Of a stretch of DNA of 38,944 nucleotides, positions 31,017 through 38,944 are shown in pieces (within the stretch, counting starts at the first letter, position 1; each line of letters opens with the position of its first letter). The position numbers and the translations under genes are program-made. Source of the stretch: Priapulus caudatus (taxonomy: Eukaryota > Priapulida > Priapulimorpha > Priapulimorphida > Priapulidae); contig NW_014577272.1 of assembly GCF_000485595.1 (NCBI RefSeq), positions 184,200 to 223,143 of the forward strand, given 5' to 3'. Below the pieces are notes generated by a model, which made no database searches, had not been told where the DNA came from, and was given only the letters and a program-made list of their open reading frames with translations.

Positions 31017-31608
31017 CCGGTGTTTTCTTCGCACCTGTGACTGTTCTGTCGTGCCAGAACCTCGTCTGCCCATGACTCTGTCCGACCTCTTACATGACTC
31101 TGTCCGACTTGCATGCTCTGCTTCGACTCTGCATGATCTGTCTGAACAGAAACTTTCGTGCATGACTCGACCACAGAATAATGCGGTGTGTCCCAGGGGA
31201 GATTGTGTCGCCCCGCGTGTCTCAGCATCATCATCATCAGCAGCGCAATGCATCGCCATCAGCAACACTATTCACATCAGGGTTATAATAGTGACAAACC
31301 ATTGTAATTATAACCCCCGATTCAATATATAGGAAAAAGAACTTTTCATCGCACGCTCCAACGCCCCTGGCTGACAGAAGACGACATTAGGTATGTATGA
31401 TCGTAGTGGTAGTAGATTATACTCAATATACAGCGTACTGATTCTACGCTGGCCGGCAACATTATCGGATTTCCGTCCGCATTTCATATCGACGAAGGAC
31501 TGCAGTGTCGCCGTCGGCTCGTGAAATCCCAATATTTGCAGAATCTGCAGATGAGCCAGTACTAAACGTTGCTTTCTCGCGCGCGAATCTGGATATGTGA
31601 AGAGAATT

Positions 31609-33689
<2,081 letters not shown>

Positions 33690-33931
33690 ACGCACGCACG
33701 TACGGACACACACACATACATACACACACACACACACACACAGACACAAACAAACAAACACGCACGCGCGCACGCACACACATGCACACACACTCGAACA
33801 AACACACACACACACACGCGCGCGCGCGCACGCGCGCGCGCACACACACACAGACACAAACAAACAAACACGCACGCGCGCACGCACACACATGCACACA
33901 CACTCGAACAAACAAACACACACACACGCAC
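33690..33931. repeat. CA-rich microsatellite with internal 110-bp duplication
   Basis: CAGACACAAACAAACAAAC followed by CGCACGCGCGCACG and ACTCGAACAAAC occurs at 33741 and again at 33851. Confidence 0.93.
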
Positions 33932-34600
33932 TTCTTCCGTAAACCCCCTCGTAAAACAATATCTACTCGATGACTTCATCACCATTAAGCATAACGTCTG
34001 TCATATAGTTAAACATAATTCAAGGCTGTGCATTTATATTTGTCTGTAGGTGCATGCCAGGCATAAAAAAATCGAGATTGCGTTCATTCCCCTCTATTTT
34101 GTCCAAAATGTCCAAGTTTAGCATGTCGCAGCTGGAGCTCATGCGAATTCAACGAGCTTACCGCCAATAACCAAAATGGCGTTCACGTATTCTGAACACA
34201 CTATTTACTCGCACAGGTTTTTTGTACGCTATAATATTCGCATGTAGTAAAATAATTTATTTATATGGGGTTTACTACAAATTATTACACTTTATTATTA
34301 AGTCTTTTGTATGAAAAGCGTATATTTATGTTCTTCGAATATTTTGTCTAACCGCGATTGCGCCCCCCCCTTTTTTACTGGTATGGTGGTGGGATAAGCT
34401 TTCACGTTTGGAAAATCGAGATTGGTAGACAATATTTAATCTTTACGAAAGAATTCATTTATCGTAGCCTATGGGTTGCGCCTGTATGGTACGTCGGCTA
34501 CGTTGGCGTTACGGACACAATCCTATAATGATTTAACGTTCTATGACACCACAAATATTGGGTCAGTATACGTTACTCGGATTCTCATAATATCGGACGG

Positions 34601-34610
34601 TATAAAAAGG
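34601..34610 (+). promoter_or_regulatory. TATA-like sequence (TATAAAAAGG)
   Basis: A consensus TATA sequence, but no gene downstream is supported. It may be coincidental. Confidence 0.15.
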
Positions 34611-35130
34611 TGGAGAAACACTGCCGGGGAATAACGATGACAATTTAATGATGTGCTATACCTATTTTTACTGCGAAGCTACATAGGGTTCGCGGAACCG
34701 TGACCAGGGAAGAGGATTACGCGATTACGCGAACGTAAACCAGTTCGTGCCAAAATGGCGGAAAGCTGAAGGGGTAGCGTTTCCACAATGGCACAATTTT
34801 CTCTGCGCTGCTCACGTTTTTTACGTTTTCCTTCTCGTTCTCGCTGATGACGACCCCACACACAATATCACGCGATATCTAGCAGCCCGTCTATCGGGCA
34901 ACGCATTTACTGCTCGCAGTTAACAACGACGAGTACGCACTTACTAGACGATCGATGGCGTTAGCGTTCTCACTTTCACCTCCAACGATTTAGTCACTAA
35001 ATATGTAGCATGCTAGATACTGTTGGTCAAATCTTTAGCGATGTTTTATTCGCAACATTCGACTGTACAGCACACCAGGTAATTCACGGACGATTTCGTC
35101 GCTAGCGGTGAACATTATTAGTAATTAAAT

Positions 35131-35154
35131 CAGGAGTCTATCAATAGACTCCTG
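35131..35154. repeat. Perfect 10-bp hairpin
   Basis: CAGGAGTCTA and TAGACTCCTG flank a TCAA loop. Function unknown. Confidence 0.6.
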
Positions 35155-35210
35155 TTTAAATTAGTTAAATTAATATTAATATATGTGTTTATCGGTTTGT
35201 TTGCATGAAA

Positions 35211-35310
35211 TCTTCAACAATAAGAACGGAATCTTCTACAACAATAAGAATTCTTCAACAATAAGAATGGAATCAATAAGAATGGATTTCAGGGAGGAAT
35301 CCTCAACAAC
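35211..35310. repeat. Short imperfect minisatellite
   Basis: Repeats of CTTCAACAATAAGAA with GGAAT spacers, variable spacing. Confidence 0.7.
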
Positions 35311-35765
35311 GATTTTTTGCGCTGCGCGTGCGTGGTCTGGAATGCATCCAATTACTTAGGGCGGACTTGTTACGTCACCATTAATGTTGGAAAATTAAGG
35401 GAAGATGCTGCTCGACGTGCTAGACGTGAAAGTTTTGAAATTAAAAAATATTTAATCTCCTAAATATTTAATTTTCGCATTATGCCACATATTTGCCCGT
35501 TCGCTTTTTAAGTACTACGATTTTTGCTTTTATTAAATAAATAATAATGAATAGTAATTTGGACACGCACGAAAACACAAACACGCCCACGTTTTTTGAG
35601 TCTGCGAGTAGTGTTCTTTTCAGTTCACTGGCAGTAGACGCAGATGTCGTGACCCAATCCTGACCTAACTAGACTACTATATACCTATAACTACTGCCTC
35701 GCTGTGGCAAATGAAATCCTTTCGCCTATATGAAATTCTAATAGCCATGGTGCGCATCATGGTTC

Positions 35766-36440
35766 GCATGACCTATGATTGGGCTCCATCACCACACGAC
35801 CTATGACCTATGACACGACCATGACCTATGATTGGGCTCCATCACCACACGACCTATGACCTATGACACGACCATGACCTATGATTGGGCTCCATCACCA
35901 CACGACCTATGACCTATGACACGACCATGACCTATGATTGGGCTCCATCACCACACACCTATGACCTATAACACGACCATGACCTGATGATTGAGCTCCA
36001 TCCACACGACCTATGACCTATGACACGACCATGACCTATGATTGGGCTCCCATCACCACACGACCTATACCTATGACACGACCATGACCTCTATGATTGG
36101 GATCCATCCCACACGACCTATGACCTATGACACAGACCGATGACCTATGATGGGCTTCATTCACCACAACGACCTTATACCTATGACACGACCTATGACC
36201 TATGATTGGGCTCGATCACTTACTACGACCATAGACCGTATGACACGCCCATGACCTATGATTCGGCTCCTCACCACACGACCTATGACCTATGACACGA
36301 CCATGACCTATGATTGGGCTCCATCACTACACGACCTATAACCTATGACACGACCATGACCTATGATTGGGCTCCATCACTACACGACCTATGACCTATG
36401 ACACGACCATGACCTATGATTGGGCTATATCACCACACGA
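35766..36440. repeat. 53-bp satellite, about 12-13 copies
   Basis: The unit contains ATGATTGGGCTCCATCACCA, CACGACCTATGACCTATGA and CACGACCATGACCT. The first copies are perfect, the middle copies carry indels, and the last copies are regular again. Each unit has an internal triplication of a CCTATGA-like motif. Confidence 0.95.
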
Positions 36441-38564
36441 GCCATGTCACTCCGTGCCATTTCGTTCGTTTCGCCCCCGCCGAACTGACATACGAACGCC
36501 ATTTCTAATGATTGAATCCATGCACCTATTATCCAGTCAAAACCACGCCGTGTGTGTAGCGTGACCTTATAAACGCGTATGAAATGGCAATCTTAATTCG
36601 CCGTCTCTACGGGGCGCAGACTCACTGCGCTACTCCATGTACGTTCGACAAACATATTATTGTTATTCGACGCCATTGAGCTGGTAGGTCAACAAAAGAC
36701 CAACGTATATATAGTTGACGAAAACGTCGCATTATAACATCTAGCATGATCAAGGGACCATGTATTTCTTATTGGATCGCCAGCACCTGACACTAGACAC
36801 AAGAAATAAGACCAAATCAGATTGGTAACCCGACGCCTGACCTGGTTTTCGACATGAAGACGATGGTAACGTATATTTAGTTCCCCAGCCAGGAATCACA
36901 ATAATGAAGTTGTATCTATAATCTTGTTCCAGTTAGTGGTCGTCGGATTTCGCAGCAATGACAGCACGTAATTCTCTCTGTTCCCTTTTTGTTGTCGACT
37001 TTATTTGGCTTGCATTTAGATGCTGCCGGCAGTTCATGACCCCGATCCCTTTCAATTTCAGTTTTGTTCCAGTGTGTTTTCCGTGCGTAAATTGTTCACA
37101 TATGTCATGTAGCCGTATATGCCTGCATTCGGCAATAGAGAGTAAAAACTTGGATAGAGTGTTAGAAAGTGGCCAATTCAAATAATCGATTTCTTTAGAG
37201 GGATTTTTTAAACTTGTTCACTAAAAATTCATGTAAAATCACCGGTGAGAGTTTTTTCGTGTCGCTATATTTATCCGCCAACGCGCCAACATTGGGATTA
37301 GATGCGTTATGGTGATTACTCTCGTTATAACAATCGATTCTGAAGTCTCTTTCGTGTGCGGTTCTGGCAAAGTGAGATGACTGTTTTATTTTTCTACGCA
37401 TACAGTCAAAATGAATTGCACGCGTACAAGAGCTGATAAAACTCAAGGTATTATTAGCGCTTGACATGTAGCATATATAGTAATTGCACCATCTTGACGA
37501 ATATATGCGAATTGTTATAGAAATAAGAAGGCTGGATTGAGTTTTTACACAACAGCCATTTTGAGTGATCGCTTGTTTGACTTTTTGACTGTTCGATTTT
37601 TCCAATTATTGGCTCACACAAAACATTTATACGGTACTATTATGCCATGTTATATGAACCTATAAATTACCTTTGGAATGAACTTTTACAGAGCTGCCAT
37701 CGTGATTATCCGCTTGCTTGGCTTATATTCTTTCAACTGTATAGCATGATTGTAGCACATTTCATGGAAACTTTTCGTTCGCTAAGGATATTTCGCTATA
37801 TTTCGCTGTGTTTATTGTTGCCGTAACATAGCAAACATGCCTATTTAGGCTACACGCGAGCGTCAATTTACCAACGAAGTTAATCGTTTTCTTTATTATT
37901 AGCTGGATTGCTCGATCGTTTTATTGAGGACACGATTAGAACATTCGTACGTATCATGTTTTCAGCTAAATCACATTTCAAACCAGGTCACAGCAGACAG
38001 TGCGCTTTATGTATGATAGCATGCTGTGTGCTTTCGCAACAACGTTTTAAATCACGTCATTTGATTAGGAAATTTCCACCAATTCTTTTTCGTATCAAAA
38101 CAACGTTAAAGATTACATCCTACCAACGCAAAGAACAACCTAAGTACAAAACAAATGCTATTGATTTGCCGTTAAGTTTTAGTGCTATATTTTCCCCAGA
38201 TTTCCGTTGTTTAGCAAGACTGCTGTATCGGCCTCATGATCACATATCTTGATAGGCATAGTTAGTTAAGACGGCATTCGGTGCACCGCCATTTAACTAA
38301 CTTATTACCAATGTGGGTGTATCGCCACGTTAGGATTTTGTGGACGGGAGAAACGCGGTTTATACAGCACAATTTAAACCACTCATCACTCATCACTCAT
38401 CTCCATGCAACAAAAGAGATTACGTCTCTTTGAAATGATTATTCGCTATTCAAATAGCATTTGAGCTAGGCCCGCGTTTTAAACCCAATAATAGGCACAC
38501 AAAACCAAGTATTTCTCGATTATCGATTCACAGACGCAACAAACGAACGCACGAATTATCAGCC
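36441..38564. other. Gene-poor sequence
   Basis: Frames at 36933-37181, 37195-37605 and 37908-38252 lack recognisable domains. GTTAGTTAA (38261) and TTAACTAAC (38293) form a small inverted pair. Confidence 0.5.
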
Positions 38565-38743
38565 TGTTCTGCTAGCATCTATGACAAATACGACATACGC
38601 ATAAACATTCCGCATTTATTAGCATTAAGAATAATATCACTATTCTAAATTATCAATAGCAGAATTGTATGCAAAAATATCCATAACGGATATAATTCCA
38701 ACATGTTCTGCTTGCATCTATGAACAATACGACATACGCATTA
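38565..38743. repeat. Direct repeat pair, about 40 bp, 139 bp apart
   Basis: TGTTCTGCTAGCATCTATGA at 38565 and TGTTCTGCTTGCATCTATGA at 38704 are both followed by CAATACGACATACGCAT-like sequence. The second copy abuts the element at 38742. Confidence 0.75.
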
Positions 38744-38944
38744 CGCTCTCCTATGACACTATTTGTATAGAAGATTCTTCCTATGACAAATATTGGCGAG
38801 TCAACTTCCTTAGCGCTTTACAGCTGAAATTCGCTGCTTGCGTTCATAATAGCGCTCCTAAACTCCTATGATGAGCACAACACATACAACAATATTGTCA
38901 TAGAAAGAATCTCCTTATGACAAATAGTGTCATAGGAGAGCGTA
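38742..38944. mobile_element. Terminal-inverted-repeat element at the window's right end
   Basis: TACGCTCTCCTATGACACTA at 38742 is exactly inverted at the last bases of the window. Similarity runs inward about 50 bp with indels (TTCTTCCTATGACAAATATTG versus its inverted partner). CCTATGACA-type blocks recur. The target duplication, if any, lies beyond the window edge. Confidence 0.7.

Noticed and set aside
30632-31268. 200-codon minus-strand frames with Ser-Leu runs
   Set aside because: They are driven by the GA run; flanking residues show no domain and there is no splice support.
35131-35154. Bacterial-style terminator or histone stem-loop
   Set aside because: It is a perfect hairpin, but the context is eukaryotic, no gene ends there, and the sequence does not match the histone stem-loop.
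37195-37605. 136-codon minus-strand frame
   Set aside because: It is open by chance in AT-rich DNA; it has no recognisable motif, no splice signals and no partner exons.

Overview
The window is nuclear DNA of a metazoan, most likely an invertebrate. It has spliceosomal GT-AG introns, very many long microsatellites (GA, GT, GATA, GTAC and GTAT runs), fold-back DNA elements, an internal TTAGGG-type telomeric stretch and two assembly gaps (12036-12846 and 27402-27426). I could not narrow the taxon further. Nothing looks prokaryotic: there are no operons with ribosome binding sites and no CRISPR array. Nearly all long open frames are translations of simple repeats or random intronic frames.

One gene is solid: MOCS2 on the + strand, encoding both subunits of molybdopterin synthase. 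MOCS2A, the small MoaD-like sulfur carrier ending in Gly-Gly, is built from exons 8899-8916 (a six-codon first exon, inferred), 14211-14332 and 14466-14595. MOCS2B, the large MoaE-like catalytic subunit of 151 residues, is built from exons 15938-16037, 17126-17276, 17896-18019 and 22165-22245. The exon carrying the A stop codon ends at a donor at 14612/14613. The B start codon lies 2 nt after an acceptor at 15935. A spliced mRNA would therefore carry A and B in series with a 19-nt spacer. Together the two proteins insert the dithiolene sulfurs into precursor Z (cPMP) to make molybdopterin, the step before molybdenum insertion for sulfite oxidase, xanthine dehydrogenase and aldehyde oxidase.

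Layout: 1-8336 is gene-poor and simple-repeat-rich, including about 1.4 kb of GATA repeat. A symmetric fold-back (8337-8688) lies just upstream of MOCS2. Intron 1 (8917-14210) is a nest of inverted-repeat DNA. It holds an 825-bp fold-back (9279-10103) and a TATA-box element with a hammerhead-ribozyme-like fold. That element's small ORF is split by a 529-bp transposon with 81-bp terminal repeats, a 9-bp target duplication and a telomeric block. Intron 1 also holds an inverted duplication (11289-12015) and a gap. The intron between the A and B coding exons holds a 42-bp minisatellite and another inverted repeat. The last, 4.1-kb intron holds two MITE-like elements and a diverged tandem duplication. 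From about 22.3 kb to the end I see no convincing gene, only microsatellites, a 53-bp satellite (35766-36440), a 14-bp minisatellite and a terminal inverted-repeat element at the window's right end.

The points most worth following up are the non-overlapping bicistronic MOCS2 arrangement, the hammerhead-like fold behind a TATA box, and the telomere-repeat-carrying transposon.
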